DNA of 17,590 nt, taken from NCBI RefSeq assembly GCF_000961885.1, contig NZ_JZKH01000126.1, forward strand, positions 1 through 17,590. The letters are read 5' to 3'. Shown piece by piece: positions 17,306 to 17,590 of this stretch; position 1 is the stretch's first letter, and each line of letters starts with the position of its first letter. Both the position numbers and the translations under genes were made by a program. The DNA is from Streptomyces rubellomurinus (GTDB taxonomy: Bacteria; Actinomycetota; Actinomycetes; Streptomycetales; Streptomycetaceae). The notes below the pieces were generated by a model. It was not told the DNA's origin. It did no database searches and saw only the letters and a list, made by a program, of their open reading frames with translations.

Positions 17306-17590
17306 GTGTCGCCACAGTCCCCAGAGACCCCCAACAGCTCGGCAAGCTCCACTGGCTTCGGCCCCAATGAGTGGCTCGTCGACGAGATCTACCAGCAGTA
17401 CCTCCAGGACCCGAACTCGGTCGACCGAGCCTGGTGGGACTTTTTCGCCGACTACAAGCCCGGTACCGAGGTGACCCCAGTGACCCAGGCCGCGACCCAG
17501 GCCGGCCCCGCGCCGACCCCTGCCGCTGCCCCCGTGCCCGCCGCTGCTGCTCCGGCCGCACCCGCCCCCGCCGCGCCGGCCGCCCCGGCC
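17306..17590 (+). CDS. kgd: Multifunctional 2-oxoglutarate decarboxylase/dehydrogenase E1, N-terminal part (truncated by window edge)
   Basis: The first 95 codons of the TCA-cycle enzyme that acts on 2-oxoglutarate (kgd/sucA of actinobacteria). Residues about 20-50 (GPNEWLVDEIYQQYLQDPNSVDRAWWDFFADY) are the characteristic N-terminal segment of 2-oxoglutarate dehydrogenase E1. It is followed by a Pro/Ala-rich flexible linker that continues to the window end. In actinobacteria such a linker joins this segment to an E2-like acyltransferase domain and then the thiamine-diphosphate E1 domain; those parts are outside the window. The start is GTG 17306, with GGGCGG about 8 bases upstream. The encoding sequence is open to the last base. 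Preceded by the two-component pair on the same strand. Confidence 0.93.
   Translation, partial: MSPQSPETPNSSASSTGFGPNEWLVDEIYQQYLQDPNSVDRAWWDFFADYKPGTEVTPVTQAATQAGPAPTPAAAPVPAAAAPAAPAPAAPAAPA

Overview
The window is very GC-rich (G/C at almost every third codon position) with typical actinobacterial signals: GTG starts, AGGAG/GGGGAGG ribosome sites, long GC hairpins without U-tracts, a PHO box and a HAIR operator. Together with the gene content (lon, a two-component system and 2-oxoglutarate dehydrogenase E1 side by side; a Pit transporter with a small membrane partner), this points to a streptomycete (Streptomyces or Kitasatospora). I recall a similar lon / two-component / sucA(kgd) neighbourhood in Streptomyces coelicolor (around SCO5281-SCO5285), so that part looks like conserved core chromosome. 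This recollection was not checked.

Layout. 1-496 (-): N-terminal part of a Ser/Thr protein kinase, cut by the window edge. 655-2940 (+): YdeP/FdhF-like molybdopterin oxidoreductase. It converges on a secreted NlpC/P60 cell-wall hydrolase (3000-4571, -), with a bidirectional terminator hairpin between them. A 341-bp divergent region with a PHO box precedes a Pit-type phosphate transporter (4913-6094, +) and a small two-helix membrane protein (6114-6359, +). A 19-bp perfect hairpin separates these from a 14-helix drug-efflux MFS protein (6429-7979, -). The MFS gene is divergent from a Pip/YhgE-like membrane protein (8171-9220, +), and their shared promoter region carries two copies of a MarR-type palindrome. 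Then a run of minus-strand genes: a frameshifted ROK regulator (9295-10538), a GtrA-family membrane protein (10544-11080), the ATP-dependent protease Lon with an HspR-type HAIR operator (11129-13525) and a rhomboid-like membrane protein (13698-14480). After a 563-bp gap come, on the plus strand, an OmpR-type response regulator (15044-15787), its short-loop sensor kinase (15865-16995), and the first 95 codons of the multifunctional 2-oxoglutarate decarboxylase/dehydrogenase (17306 to the end).

The genes fall into independent housekeeping and stress modules: phosphate uptake under predicted PhoP control, proteolysis under predicted HspR control, efflux under a predicted MarR/TetR-type repressor encoded elsewhere, and a two-component pair upstream of a TCA-cycle gene. 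I found no CRISPR array, tRNA, rRNA, insertion sequence, phage gene or defence island, and I do not see a clearly undescribed system. The best second-look items are the double operator without a local regulator, the hairpin that covers the gtrA start codon, the ROK frameshift, and the sensor kinase with almost no extracytoplasmic loop.
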